A stretch of 64,000 nt of DNA, from NCBI GenBank assembly GCA_965238215.1, contig OZ250180.1, positions 2,542,001 through 2,606,000 of the forward strand, read 5' to 3'. Numbering within the stretch: the first letter of the stretch is position 1; each line of letters opens with the position of its first letter. Made by a program: the position numbers and the translations under genes. Below are positions 8,227-16,885 of this stretch, piece after piece. Origin of the DNA: JAPULR01 sp965238215 (GTDB taxonomy: Bacteria; Chloroflexota; Dehalococcoidia; Lucifugimonadales; GCA-2712585). Below the pieces are notes generated by a model, which was not told where the DNA came from, made no database searches, and saw nothing but the letters and a program-made list of their open reading frames with translations.

Positions 8227-8355
8227 GTTGCCCCTCAATAACCTAAATCCCCCACCCTCAATCTCGCCTCTAGGCTCCCACATCCTTGACGCTCCACGCC
8301 GGCTTCCCACGATGCTATACTGGGAACCACCACACCATCCACCCAGGAGCGTACC

Positions 8356-9183
8356 ATGCCCACAGCCCTTCTCAACGGAGTCCGCATCCACTACGAAAGC
8401 TACGGCCAGGGCTTCCCCCTCGTCTTCGCCTACGGCCTTGGCGGCAATACCACCGAGTGGGCCGGCCAGATTCCCGCCTTCTCGAAAAAATACCGCTTCA
8501 TCGTCTGGGACCCTCGCGGCCACGGCCAATCAGACAGCCCGCCCAACCTGGACCAGTATGGCAGCGGCAACTCCGCCTACGACCTCCTAGCCCTCCTTAA
8601 CCACCTCGGCATCCGTCGAGCCTACGTGGGCGGTCTGTCAATGGGTGGAGGCATATCCACACGTTTCGCCCTCATATTTCCTCAACGCATCGCCGCCCTA
8701 ATCGTCATAGACTCCGCCTCTGCCTCGGGTCTGCCTACCCCTCCGGCCGCCCTGCGAATGCGCCACCACATCGTCGAACTCGCCCTTTCGGAAGGAATGG
8801 ACGCCGTCGCCGACTACTCCATTCGGCACAACCCCAACATCAGCCGCACCGCCAATTCGGGCCCGGAAGGCGAACGTGCCATCCGGGAGATGTATGCCGC
8901 CCTCGACCCGGTGGGGTACGCCCACAGCACCCTCGCCACCGTCCACCCCGAATTCGACCCTAACCTGCTGTCAGCCATCCGCGCGCCGACCCTCGTTCTC
9001 TCCGGCGACGAAGACCCCGCCCTGGAGGCCTGCAAGCTCATCCACAGCAAGATAGCTGGCTCTCAAATGAAGATAATTCCCAATGCCGGCCACCTCTCCA
9101 ACCTGGACCAGCCTGAAGCATTCAACCAAGCAGTGCTCGACTTCCTAAAAGAAGTCGACGCTAGACGAATCACATCCTCGTAG
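8356..9183 (+). CDS. Alpha/beta-fold hydrolase
   Basis: This 275-residue single-domain hydrolase starts at MPTALLNGVRIHYESYG. The oxyanion region is AYGLGGNTTEW, the nucleophile elbow GLSMGGG (Ser near residue 96), the acid VLSGDEDPAL and the catalytic His in NAGHLSN near residue 247. It resembles carboxylesterase, haloperoxidase or 3-oxoadipate enol-lactonase families; substrate cannot be told. Cytoplasmic, no signal peptide. A TATACT lies about 40 bp upstream without a good -35 at normal spacing. It seems monocistronic, followed by a repeat-rich gap. Confidence 0.85.
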   Translation: MPTALLNGVRIHYESYGQGFPLVFAYGLGGNTTEWAGQIPAFSKKYRFIVWDPRGHGQSDSPPNLDQYGSGNSAYDLLALLNHLGIRRAYVGGLSMGGGISTRFALIFPQRIAALIVIDSASASGLPTPPAALRMRHHIVELALSEGMDAVADYSIRHNPNISRTANSGPEGERAIREMYAALDPVGYAHSTLATVHPEFDPNLLSAIRAPTLVLSGDEDPALEACKLIHSKIAGSQMKIIPNAGHLSNLDQPEAFNQAVLDFLKEVDARRITSS

Positions 9184-9761
9184 CGGCGTCCCTAGTGGGC
9201 GGCCCCACCTACATGTCACCCCGAACGCAGCGCAGCGCCCCACCTACATGTCATTCTGAGCGCAGCGAAGCGGAGTCGAAGAATCTCGTTGCCAAAGCGC
9301 ACTCCCCTCCCTTGTCCTCGCGCATGCGGGGACCCATCCTAATCCCTCTCCCCACCCTTCCCCCTTGACGGGGGAAGGTTTGGATGGGGGTGAAAACTAC
9401 CCCCCCTCGTGCTCCCGCGCATACGGGGGCCCATCCTCCTCACCCAAATGTCATCCTGAGCGCAACGAAGAATCTCCCCACCCGACGAGCTTTTCCCCTA
9501 ATCGTCCTGGGCCACCACCGACTCCCGCGTCTCTAACCCTTTCTCGTGCTCCCGCACATGGAGACCTTTGCATAACTATCGAATCACATTCAAATGGCGG
9601 TGTAGAACGACTCTTGACATAGCTAAATCATGGGATTCTGGATTCCGGCTTTTGCCGGAATGACGGTTATGCAAAGGTCTCCACATGCGGGATCCCATCT
9701 TCCTCCCCCATTTGTCATCCCAGCCGCAGGCAAGAATCTCGCCCCCCGACGAACCTAACCC
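9184..9761. repeat. Repeat-rich intergenic region
   Basis: I see no gene in these 578 bp. It contains three kinds of short dispersed repeat found again near 21.4-23.4 kb and elsewhere. One is a TGTCATTCTGAGCGCAGCG-type unit (9249-9287, 9449-9477, degenerate at 9215-9240 and 9713-9744). One is a TCCTCGCGCATGCGGGGACC unit (9313-9339, 9409-9437). One is a CCCTTGACGGGGGAAGG unit (about 9363-9393). A MITE is inserted at 9561-9681. Confidence 0.75.
9561..9681. mobile_element. 121-bp MITE, copy 1
   Basis: The ends are perfect 16-bp inverted repeats, GAGACCTTTGCATAAC. The insert is flanked by 6-bp direct repeats CACATG (9555-9560 and 9682-9687), as expected for a target-site duplication. Inside is an 8-bp hairpin ATTCCGGC/GCCGGAAT. 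It has no coding capacity. It differs from the copy at 21785-21905 at one base by my reading. Confidence 0.8.
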
Positions 9762-10997
9762 CTAATCGTCCTGGGGCGCCACCGCCTCCCGCGACTCCAA
9801 GCCAGTGTACAGAGCGCCCGCCGACTCCAACCCATCAACTTCCTGGTCTGAATAGCCCAATAGTGAGGTCAGAATCTCCCGAGTGTGTTGGCCCGCCGTG
9901 GGTGCGGAGCCGACAACCACCTCGCTCCGGCTCAGCTTGATGTTCTTGCCCGAAACGTGGATGGTCCCTGCCACCGGGTCCGGGACTTCCTTCAGTATCT
10001 CCCGCTCGTGCAAGTGCGGGTCCGTCGCCGCCGCCGGAATAGGATTCACCGCCTGGCACGGTATCCCCTCGTCGGCGATGACACCCACCGCCTCCGCTAC
10101 GGTACGACGCTGGAACCACCCCTCCAACTCCTCCTCGATGGCGTCGGCATTCTCGTCCCTCGCAGAGCGAGTAGCAAAGCGTGGGTCGTCCACCCAATCG
10201 GACTTTCCTATGACGGTACAGAACCGGGGCCAAATATTATCGCTCTGGGCGGCAAGAAGCACCCACCCGTCGGCGGCCCGGTATATGTTGCTGGTGCCCC
10301 GTCCGTTGCCCTTCCGCGGCGTATCTTCCCCGGATCCCAGGAACGCGCTGCACTGGATCTCCGTCATCGTATAACCCGTATCCGCCAAACACACGTCCAC
10401 GCACTGGCCCTCGCCGGAAAGCTGCCGCTCGTGCAGGGCCGCCAGCGCGCCGATGCAGGCGTGAAGCGAAGTTATCCGGTCTATGATGGGATTGGCGGTG
10501 GTGATGGGAGGCATCCCCGGAAAGCCCGTCAGCATCATCATGCCGCTTATAGCCTGGCCGATAGGGTCAAACCCGATGCGGCTGCTGTATGGCCCGTACT
10601 GCCCATAGGCGGAAACATTGACCATTATGATGCCCTTGTTCAGCTTGCGAAGGTTTTCGTAGGAGAAGCCCATCTTGGCAATAGTCCCAGGGCGAAAGTT
10701 CTGCACGATAATGTCTGAGACCTTAACCAGGCCGCGTAAAACTTCCTTCCCCTCCTCCGTGCGAAGGTTCAGGCCCAGGCTCTTCTTGCCGCTATTGTAC
10801 TGCACCCAATAGGCGCTCTGACCCCGCACAAAAGGCCCGTGGTCGCGGCTTTCGTCGCCTCCCATACCCTCAACCTTAATGACCTCCGCACCCAATCGGG
10901 CCATTACCAGGCTGGCTCGTGGACCGGCCTGATATCTACCCAGGTCCAGAACTCGGATCCCGTCCAAAGCGCCTCTGGACTTAGCCATAACCATCAC
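9762..10997 (-). CDS. CaiB/BaiF family III CoA-transferase
   Basis: This 411-residue enzyme moves CoA between acyl groups (formyl-CoA, carnitine, benzylsuccinate or related acids). The family pattern is seen at the N-terminus (ALDGIRVLDLGRYQAGPRAS, then EVIKVEGMGGDESR), in the NSGKKSLGLNL stretch, and in VSDIIVQNFRPGTIAKMG, with a standard-length C-terminal domain. The catalytic Asp should lie in the region around DRITSLHACIGAL/CLADTGYTM. It stands alone on the minus strand, divergent from the aldolase gene. It is one of four CaiB domains in the window; its substrate is unknown. Confidence 0.9.
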   Translation of the reverse strand: MMVMAKSRGALDGIRVLDLGRYQAGPRASLVMARLGAEVIKVEGMGGDESRDHGPFVRGQSAYWVQYNSGKKSLGLNLRTEEGKEVLRGLVKVSDIIVQNFRPGTIAKMGFSYENLRKLNKGIIMVNVSAYGQYGPYSSRIGFDPIGQAISGMMMLTGFPGMPPITTANPIIDRITSLHACIGALAALHERQLSGEGQCVDVCLADTGYTMTEIQCSAFLGSGEDTPRKGNGRGTSNIYRAADGWVLLAAQSDNIWPRFCTVIGKSDWVDDPRFATRSARDENADAIEEELEGWFQRRTVAEAVGVIADEGIPCQAVNPIPAAATDPHLHEREILKEVPDPVAGTIHVSGKNIKLSRSEVVVGSAPTAGQHTREILTSLLGYSDQEVDGLESAGALYTGLESREAVAPQDD

Positions 10998-11075
10998 CTC
11001 TCAACGACTTAATCCCCCCCGAACCACCAACTCCCCAATCCTATCACAGCCATCCCACCCATCCAAACCTTCCCT

Positions 11076-11104
11076 TTGACTGCGATTCCCGCCCAACGTA
11101 TGAT
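11076..11104 (+). promoter_or_regulatory. Promoter of the aldolase gene
   Basis: TTGACT (11076-11081), 17-bp spacer, TATGAT (11099-11104). The ATG at 11143 follows with AAAGAGAAGG-like purines upstream. Confidence 0.7.
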
Positions 11105-11142
11105 GACACAACCACCCAATCTCAAAGAGAAGGCCGCCAAAC

Positions 11143-12000
11143 ATGCCACACAAGCCCAGATTAAACCGGCTCATCCAGCTTCTAGAGGAAGAAAAACCCG
11201 CCTTTGGCGCCCATGTCTACAACGGAAACCTGGATGAGATTACCCACGCCGCCACCGCGGGCTACGACTTCGTGTTCATCGAAAACGAGCACGTGGGAAT
11301 GGACTTCAGCCAACTGCGGGTATCGCTGCAATTCTTTCTGAATCGAAGAAACATCCTCGACCAGGGCAGTCTCCAGGCCAATCCCACGCCCCTGGTTCGC
11401 GTGGCCCCAAACACGGGGGAGATGAACCAGTGGGTCCTGAAGCAGACCCTCGACCACGGCGTCTACGGCGTGCTGCTCCCAAAGGTGGAGTCGGTGGAAG
11501 CGGCCAAGGCAGCGGTCCTCGCCTGCCGCTACCCACAGAAGCGGGGCGCAGATCACCCTTGGGGCGAGCGGGGTTGGAGTCCCGGCACCGCGTCCCGCTA
11601 TTGGGGCCTCACCGTACCGGAATACTATGAAGCCGCAGGCTTATGGCCCCTTGATGCCGATGGCGAAATCTTCCTGATGGCCATCTGCGAATCTGCCAGA
11701 GGCGTTGAGAACCTTCCCGACATTCTTCGCGAGGTGCAAGGCATCGGTGGTGTTCTGGCAGGCCCCGGCGACCTATCCGTGTCAATGGGCGCCGCCGGGA
11801 ATCCCCAAGACCCAGACGTTCAAGAAGCCCTTCTTTCCATCCTCAACACCTGCAACCGATACGGCGTGCCCTGCGGCGCCGTGTCCTCAACCCCCGAAGA
11901 ATTAGACCGTCAAATGGAGCAGGGCTTCCGATTCTTCATAACATCATCCCAGCCCCAAAACCCCACCCTACAGCACGCCCTACACATCACCAACCGATAA
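11143..12000 (+). CDS. HpcH/HpaI-type class II aldolase
   Basis: This 285-residue TIM-barrel enzyme belongs to the 2-oxo-3-deoxy acid aldolase family (HpaI, GarL). Visible motifs are YDFVFIENEHVGMD near residue 45, TPLVRVAPN, GVYGVLLPKVESVE, the metal-site segment AICESARGVENLP, and LAGPGDLSVSMG. These enzymes cleave 4-hydroxy-2-oxo acids to pyruvate and an aldehyde with Mg or Mn. An insertion around PQKRGADHPWGERGWSPG is typical of this subfamily. Role in an aromatic or sugar-acid pathway is inferred only from family. Ends next to the retropepsin cassette array, which is transcribed toward it. Confidence 0.88.
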   Translation: MPHKPRLNRLIQLLEEEKPAFGAHVYNGNLDEITHAATAGYDFVFIENEHVGMDFSQLRVSLQFFLNRRNILDQGSLQANPTPLVRVAPNTGEMNQWVLKQTLDHGVYGVLLPKVESVEAAKAAVLACRYPQKRGADHPWGERGWSPGTASRYWGLTVPEYYEAAGLWPLDADGEIFLMAICESARGVENLPDILREVQGIGGVLAGPGDLSVSMGAAGNPQDPDVQEALLSILNTCNRYGVPCGAVSSTPEELDRQMEQGFRFFITSSQPQNPTLQHALHITNR

Positions 12001-12018
12001 CTTCCCAATTGTACCCGG

Positions 12019-12384
12019 CTATCCGTGGGGTTGAATGGCGACCCGTCCGCCCTCCACCACCTCCACAAACAGGCTGTGTCCATTGAGCAGGGCCATTCCA
12101 ACGAGCGAAGTGGTTTGCGCCGCATACGCTTCGATGTGTCTGGGTCGCCCGTCCCACGTTACCCTGACGTTGAACACATCAAATTCCACCACACCACCAT
12201 CAGCCAGGAATGCCCTTCCTGTGGTGACTAAGGGCAGTCCCAATTCAGTCACCAAAGCAGGCGGCAACGTCAGGAAACCGTTAAACCCAGTGTCCACCAC
12301 CGCCTCGATTTCTCGGGTCTGCCCCAAAGGACCTGTAACAACAACAATAGCTTCTAGTCGATCGCTGACAACTCCCTGAATCAC
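12019..12384 (-). CDS. Retropepsin-like aspartic protease, cassette copy 1
   Basis: This 121-residue clan AA aspartic protease starts with GTG at 12384, overlapping the partner stop by four bases (GTGA). Landmarks are the catalytic VVDTGFNGFLTLP (DTG at residues 31-33), the flap-like FLADGGVVEF, and the hydrophobic-Gly motif SLVGMALLNG near residue 95. A single DTG means it must dimerise to be active, as retroviral proteases do. It has no signal or membrane segment. An N-terminally extended ORF exists, but the overlap start matches copies 2 and 4. Its function is unknown; the strict pairing with a small upstream protein is the only clue. Confidence 0.75.
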   Translation of the reverse strand: MIQGVVSDRLEAIVVVTGPLGQTREIEAVVDTGFNGFLTLPPALVTELGLPLVTTGRAFLADGGVVEFDVFNVRVTWDGRPRHIEAYAAQTTSLVGMALLNGHSLFVEVVEGGRVAIQPHG

Positions 12385-12698
12385 ACAATTCTCCGAGGAG
12401 CCCCGCCACCAATACTGCCAACCGCCTCGTACCCAATCCGCTCCCTTAAGACGTTCACGGCCTCCGGCCAACGTTCCCGAAGACGATCCCGCGCCTTACC
12501 AACGCTGTCGCCCAAGGCCCAACAACCACTGTCCACATCAATGGCCACAATTTTTCCTATGTGCTCCGGCTCCACCTTGTGCCGGATATCCCGCTCGTAG
12601 ATTTCCAAGCCCAGGCGGACCGTTTCGTCAAGATCGCGACGAGGCTCTCTATGAGAATCTTCGCCTCAAGTATGCATCGGCGTCCCAGCGTCCTTCAT
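12381..12698 (-). pseudogene. Cassette copy 1 partner gene, interrupted near its start
   Basis: By comparison with the other copies the gene starts at the ATG at 12698 (MKDAGTPMHT). A TGA at 12666-12668 follows; copies 3 and 4 have CGA there, so it is a point mutation. A shorter product of 75 residues from a TTG at 12608 is still possible and keeps the conserved core: IYERDIRHKVEPEHIGKIV, AIDVDSGCWALGD and RIGYEAVGSIGG. No named domain is recognised. The gene ends in a 4-bp overlap with the protease. Confidence 0.6.
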
Positions 12699-12858
12699 CT
12701 GCACTTCCTGTCAATCCTGCGTCCTGCGTTTCTCTCCTTAGATTCTATCGCCCGGAAAGAACAATTATGCAATATAAGCAGCCCGTGACTGACAGTCCCG
12801 CCATCTAAAATTCCCCCCGGTTGAGCCACGCAGCTGTGCAGTACATCTGCGGATAAGC

Positions 12859-13230
12859 CTATCCCTGGGGTTGAATGGTGACCCGTCCGCCCTCCATCAC
12901 CTCTACGAATAGACTGTGACCATTGAGCATCGCCATGCCCACGAGCGGTCTGGCGTCGGACATAAGCGCTCTTGCGTGCCTAGCCTCGCCATCCCACATC
13001 ACCGCGACATTGAAGAATTGGAAGTCTTCTTCCACGCCATTGGCCAAGATTCCTATGAGCACACCTGAAAATGTAAGCTCTAATTCCGACACGATTTCGC
13101 GTGGCAAGGTAAGAAAGTCGGAGAAACCAGTGTCGATTACGACCTCAATGTCCCGGGTTTGCCCCGACGGACCTTTAGCGGTGAGTATCAAAGAAGCTTC
13201 TAGGCGGGCGTTGACCACCCCTTCAATCAA
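12859..13230 (-). CDS. Retropepsin-like aspartic protease, cassette copy 2
   Basis: This 123-residue clan AA protease starts with TTG at 13230 in a TTGA overlap with the partner stop. DTG is at residues 33-35 (VVIDTGFSDFLTLP), and PLVGMAMLNGHSLFVEVMEG forms the C-terminal half. It is the most divergent of the four proteases but the only one whose partner gene is intact. Dimerisation is expected because there is one DTG. A processing or proteolytic-antitoxin type role is possible, but nothing in the sequence proves it. Confidence 0.75.
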   Translation of the reverse strand: MIEGVVNARLEASLILTAKGPSGQTRDIEVVIDTGFSDFLTLPREIVSELELTFSGVLIGILANGVEEDFQFFNVAVMWDGEARHARALMSDARPLVGMAMLNGHSLFVEVMEGGRVTIQPQG

Positions 13231-13544
13231 TCAGTCCTCCCCGGATCCCCACCACCTATGCTGATTGCCGCCCGATACCCAATCCGCTCCAAAAGAACGT
13301 CCACAGCATCCGGGCACTTCGAATCCAGATTATCCCGCGCCTCACTAATACTGTCGCCCAATGCCCAACATCGGCTATCCACGTCGATGGCTATGAACCT
13401 ACCGACATGGTCCGGCTCCACCTTGTGCCGGATCTCCCGCTTGTAAATCTCCCGCCCCAATCGGCCCGTCTCACGGGCTTCCCGGCGGGGCCTCTTGGGG
13501 ACGTACTCACCGGACATGTGCGCCGGCGGTTTTGCATCTCTCAT
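13227..13544 (-). CDS. Cassette copy 2 partner protein (intact)
   Basis: This 105-residue protein from ATG at 13544 is the only complete member of the four partner genes. It has a basic N-terminus (PKRPRREARETGRLGREIYK), then HKVEPDHVGRFIAIDVDSR, CWALGDSISEARDNL and RIGYRAAISIGGGDPG. The IDVDSG/ALGD core looks like a small beta-rich domain. Such small proteins are often seen directly before clan AA proteases in cyanobacteria and Chloroflexota, from my recollection. No catalytic residues are apparent; it could be a substrate, inhibitor or adaptor of the protease. Confidence 0.65.
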   Translation of the reverse strand: MRDAKPPAHMSGEYVPKRPRREARETGRLGREIYKREIRHKVEPDHVGRFIAIDVDSRCWALGDSISEARDNLDSKCPDAVDVLLERIGYRAAISIGGGDPGRTD

Positions 13545-13707
13545 CTGTCATCCTTGCCAGTTGTGCGTAGAGTCTTTCTCTCTCTCTCTCGATTCTACCA
13601 CTTGCAAAGAACAACTGTCCAAGTAATGAAAGCCCGAACTCCCAGACCCGCCCCCTAAAACTCCTCCGGATACGCCGCATAGCTGTACAGGATATCCGCG
13701 GATAAGC

Positions 13708-14078
13708 CTATTCTCGGCGTAGAATCTCAACCCGTCCGCCCTCCACCACCTCCAAGTACAGGCTGTGTTTATGCAGAAGAGACATCCCAATAAGCGGCCT
13801 GTTGCCCGTCGCGTCAGCTCTAATGTATCTCGTCCGACTGCCCCAGAATAATTCGACTCTATAGACATCAAATTCCACCACACCACCATCACCCAGGAAT
13901 GCCCTTCCTGTGGTGACAAAAGGTAGTCCCAATTCAGTCACCAAAGCAGGCGGCAACGTCAGGAAACCGTTAAACCCCGTGTCGATTACGGCCTCTATTT
14001 CTCGCGCCTATCCCGACGGTCCCCGGAGGACAAGGTTCACCACTGCATCGTAGAAGCGGTTAACGACCCCTCAATCAC
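13708..14078 (-). pseudogene. Retropepsin-like protease pseudogene, cassette copy 3
   Basis: It aligns throughout with copy 4 but is broken twice. Soon after the GTG at 14078 a base is missing in the GAGGGGTCG stretch (copy 4 has CAGGGAGTCG). Further on a TAG replaces the CAG of the SGQTREIEA segment, just before the catalytic DTG. The remaining 82-residue tail (from 13956) lacks the DTG and should be inactive. Confidence 0.8.
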
Positions 14079-14406
14079 TCCGTTATCCGCAGAGACCCCG
14101 CTCCAAAGCTGCGAAGCGCGTAGTACCCGGCCCGCTCGCACAAAATTTTTATCGCATCCGGCTGTTTGACTCGAAGCCGCTCTACAGCTAGATGCTCGTC
14201 CGGGACGACCTCGTCATCGCCCAAGGCCCAACAGCCACTGTCCACATCTATCGCTACTATTTTCCCTACGTGGTCTTTTCCACCTTGTGACGGATGTCCC
14301 GCTCGTAGATTTCCAAGCCCAGGCGGACCGTTTCGTCAAAATCACGACGAGGCTCTCTATGAGAATCTTCGCCTCGAGTATGCATCGGCGTTCCAGCGTC
14401 CTTCAT
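14075..14406 (-). pseudogene. Cassette copy 3 partner pseudogene (frameshift)
   Basis: From an ATG at 14406 the frame reads through EIYERDIRHKVEK and then hits TAG. One base is missing around 14274-14282 relative to copies 1 and 2, where VEPEHIGK or VEPDHVGR continues. After the shift the conserved VAIDVDSGCWALGDD core and RVGYYALRSFGAGS-like end are intact. The total of 332 bp equals that of copy 4. Confidence 0.75.
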
Positions 14407-14570
14407 CCGCCCCTCCTTGTAGTCCTCTGCGTCCTGTCCGTCCCTCCCTAGATTCTACCACCCAGGAAGAACAACCATCCAACGTTAAGGCAGCCCGTGA
14501 CTGACAGTCCCGCCCTCTAAAATTCCCCCCGGATGAGCCACGCAGCTGTACAGTACATCTGCGGATAAGC

Positions 14571-14942
14571 CTATTCTCGGCGTAGCATCTCAACCCGTCC
14601 GCCCTCCACAACTTCCAAGTACAAGTTGTACCTATACAGAAGGGACATCCCGATAAGCGGCCTGTTGCCCGTCGCGTCAGATCTAATGTATCTCGTCCGG
14701 CCGCCCCAGAATAATTCGACTCTATAGACATCAAATTCCACCACACCACCATCACCCAGGAATGCCCTTCCTGTGGTGACAAAAGGTAGTCCCAATTCAG
14801 TCACCAAAGCAGGCGGCAACGTCAGGAAACCGTTAAACCCCGTGTCGATTACGGCCTCAATTTCCCTCGTCTGCCCCGAACGTCCCCGTAAAGGAAGTGT
14901 CACCATTGCATCGAAAGCAGCGTTAACGACTCCCTGAATCAA
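14571..14942 (-). CDS. Retropepsin-like aspartic protease, cassette copy 4
   Basis: This 123-residue clan AA protease starts with TTG at 14942 in a TTGA overlap with the partner stop. DTG is at residues 33-35 in VIDTGFNGFLTLPP, and RPLIGMSLLYRYNLYLEV forms the end. It is nearly identical to the broken copy 3 over most of its length. The open frame appears intact, though its partner gene is frameshifted, so the usual translational coupling may be lost. Longer in-frame starts exist (to 15005) but overlap the partner gene. Confidence 0.75.
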   Translation of the reverse strand: MIQGVVNAAFDAMVTLPLRGRSGQTREIEAVIDTGFNGFLTLPPALVTELGLPFVTTGRAFLGDGGVVEFDVYRVELFWGGRTRYIRSDATGNRPLIGMSLLYRYNLYLEVVEGGRVEMLRRE

Positions 14943-15270
14943 TCTGTACGTCTCAGCGATCCCGCTCCAAAGCTGCGAAGCGCGTAGTATCCGACCCGCT
15001 CGCACAAAATGTTTATCGCATCCGGCTGTTTGACTCGAAGCCGCTCTACAGCTAGATGCTCGTCCGGGACGACCTCGTCATCGCCCAATGCCCAACACCC
15101 GCTGTCCACATCTATCGCTACTATTTTCCCTACGTGGTCTTTTCCACCTTGTGACGGATGTCCCGCTCGTAGATTTCCAAGCCCAGGCGGACCGTTTCGT
15201 CAAGATCACGACGAGGCTCTCTATGAGAATCTTCGCCTCGAGTGTTCGTCGGCGTTCCAGCGTCCTTCAT
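14939..15270 (-). pseudogene. Cassette copy 4 partner pseudogene (same frameshift as copy 3)
   Basis: ATG at 15270 opens a frame with the full basic N-terminus (RGEDSHREPRRDLDETVRLG). It fails after HKVEK at a one-base deletion near 15135-15148, identical to that in copy 3. The rest (IVAIDVDSGCWALGDDEVV to GAGSLRRTD) is preserved in the second frame. Sharing one lesion shows that copies 3 and 4 arose by duplication after the mutation, or by gene conversion. Confidence 0.75.
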
Positions 15271-15377
15271 CCGCCCCTCCTGTCAATCCTGCGTCCTGTA
15301 CGTCCCTCCCTAGATTCTACCACCCAGGAAGAACAACCATCCAACGTTAAGGCAGCCGTACCCCTTGGTTCTTCCCC

Positions 15378-16820
15378 CTAAAACTCCCCAGGATACGCGG
15401 CATAGCTATAAAGCAGATCAACGAAAGACCGCTCCAGTTCCGAAAGGCCGCCCACCTTCCCGTCTCCCTCGATAACCAGAAACTCGTTGGGCGCCGAATG
15501 CCCGCTAGCGTAGCCGATGCCCGTCGCTCCCAACAGCTTCACACCCAGCATCTTGCTGAAGAACCCCATCGGCCCGCTAGCGCCACGCCGAGGCCAAACC
15601 GTCGGCTCTATCCCCCAACCGTCGAACACGCGCAAGCCCGCCTTCGCAACGTCGTCCGTAACGCTCAGCTTCTGCGCGGGCACCGCCATCAGCACCTTGA
15701 TCCCCACGTCGCTGAACCCGTTCCTGTCCAGGTGGTCTCGAATCTTCTGGCAGATGTCGTTCGGGTCCATGTCCGGCGGCAGCCGGTGGTCAATGGTGCA
15801 GTAGGCAGCATTTGGTAGAGTCCACAGCAGCGTCCCCGGTCCCGTATATCCGGCCCTCAATCCGTTGATGTTCATCGTCGGCTGGAAGCAGTATCGAAGG
15901 AACAGGTCCCGGCCGGAAAGGTCGTCCAAGAACCGACCCACCTTACCCGGCGCAAGGCTGGGAATGGCGCTCCCCTCCTCGCCCTTGTACCGCTCCGCCA
16001 GCCCGTCGATTAGCTCCAGATCCTCCCCCGTCGGAGCCTCCAGGTCGTCATAGAACCCGTCCACCAGCACTCTGTTTTCCTCCGGGTCGTAAAGGGTAGC
16101 CAGCGCCTTGACCATCCGCCAAACGGGGTGGTCCACTACAGGCTGCGCCGACGAATGGACAGGCCCTCCCGCAGGCCCCTTTCCCCACCGGTCGCCGGAG
16201 CATTCCAACTCGATGTGCAGGTTCCCCTTGTTGCCCAGGAACAGAGAAACGTCCCCCGATGCCGTCTGGCAGGCTCCGGCCACGATTGCGGCGTCAGCTT
16301 TCGATAGATGATGCCGGTACCGGTCGATTAGCAGCGGAATGTGGTCGCTGCCCACAAACTCTTCCCCTTCCGACACGAACATGAGGTTGACGGGCAGTTC
16401 CCCCGTCGCCGCTTTGATCGATTCCAATGCATTCAAAAAGCCCATGAAAGCGCCCTTGTTGCCCGCGCCCCGGCCGTAGAGCACCTTCTTGAAGGGACCG
16501 TGAGGGGCAACCACCGCATCGTAAGGCGGGTGGTCCCATCCACTCCCCACCACGTTGGTATCGAAGTAGCTGTACACCGCCAGCGTCTTGGGTGCGCCCG
16601 CGTCGTAGTACGCCCAAACCGCGGGGAAGACCGGCGTCTCCGCTATCTCCGCCTCCTTGCAGCCCAACTCCTGGTAGTAGCGAAGCAGCAACTCGGCGCA
16701 CTCCTCCATTCCCTGGTTCTCCTGGCTCACACTGGGCTGGGCCATGAACTCCCGCACCCGCTCCAGGTGCCGGGCCTGATTTTCAACCACGTGTTGGTGC
16801 GCCGCTTCACGCTGACTCAT
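15378..16820 (-). CDS. M20-family metallopeptidase homologue with altered metal site
   Basis: This 480-residue protein has the M20 di-zinc peptidase fold. The segments SEGEEFVGSDHIP (residues 150-162) and GHSAPNEF near the C-terminus are normal. Two metal-ligand sites are not. The HxD motif reads AVYSYFD (Tyr85 for His, Asp87 kept), and the bridging-Asp motif reads GRGAGNKG (117-124) instead of GR(G)xxDDKG. It may bind metal differently, or have a non-peptidase role. No signal peptide. The gene follows the cassette array and is read in the same direction. It precedes nothing closely, so it is probably monocistronic with the ABM protein upstream. Confidence 0.8.
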   Translation of the reverse strand: MSQREAAHQHVVENQARHLERVREFMAQPSVSQENQGMEECAELLLRYYQELGCKEAEIAETPVFPAVWAYYDAGAPKTLAVYSYFDTNVVGSGWDHPPYDAVVAPHGPFKKVLYGRGAGNKGAFMGFLNALESIKAATGELPVNLMFVSEGEEFVGSDHIPLLIDRYRHHLSKADAAIVAGACQTASGDVSLFLGNKGNLHIELECSGDRWGKGPAGGPVHSSAQPVVDHPVWRMVKALATLYDPEENRVLVDGFYDDLEAPTGEDLELIDGLAERYKGEEGSAIPSLAPGKVGRFLDDLSGRDLFLRYCFQPTMNINGLRAGYTGPGTLLWTLPNAAYCTIDHRLPPDMDPNDICQKIRDHLDRNGFSDVGIKVLMAVPAQKLSVTDDVAKAGLRVFDGWGIEPTVWPRRGASGPMGFFSKMLGVKLLGATGIGYASGHSAPNEFLVIEGDGKVGGLSELERSFVDLLYSYAAYPGEF

Positions 16821-16885
16821 ATCTCACCTTGCATTATGTTAATTGGAATCCCGGGCGGACCAGCGCCCTCTATGATGACCGAGGC

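Noticed and set aside
9184..9761. CRISPR array
   Set aside because: The repeats are irregularly spaced, of several kinds, and have no uniform spacers or cas genes.
12666..12668. A second selenocysteine codon (TGA in the copy 1 partner gene)
   Set aside because: Other copies have CGA (Arg) there, no Cys is conserved and no hairpin follows; a plain nonsense mutation.
1..14078. TAG codons at 89, 3043 and in cassette copy 3 as recoded amber (pyrrolysine) codons
   Set aside because: They occur together with frameshifts or a TAA in the same genes, and many intact genes here end in TAG.
14274..14282. Programmed ribosomal frameshift in the cassette partner genes
   Set aside because: The site reads GTGGAAAAGACC with no convincing slippery heptamer or following structure, and copies 1 and 2 are in frame without it; deletion is simpler.
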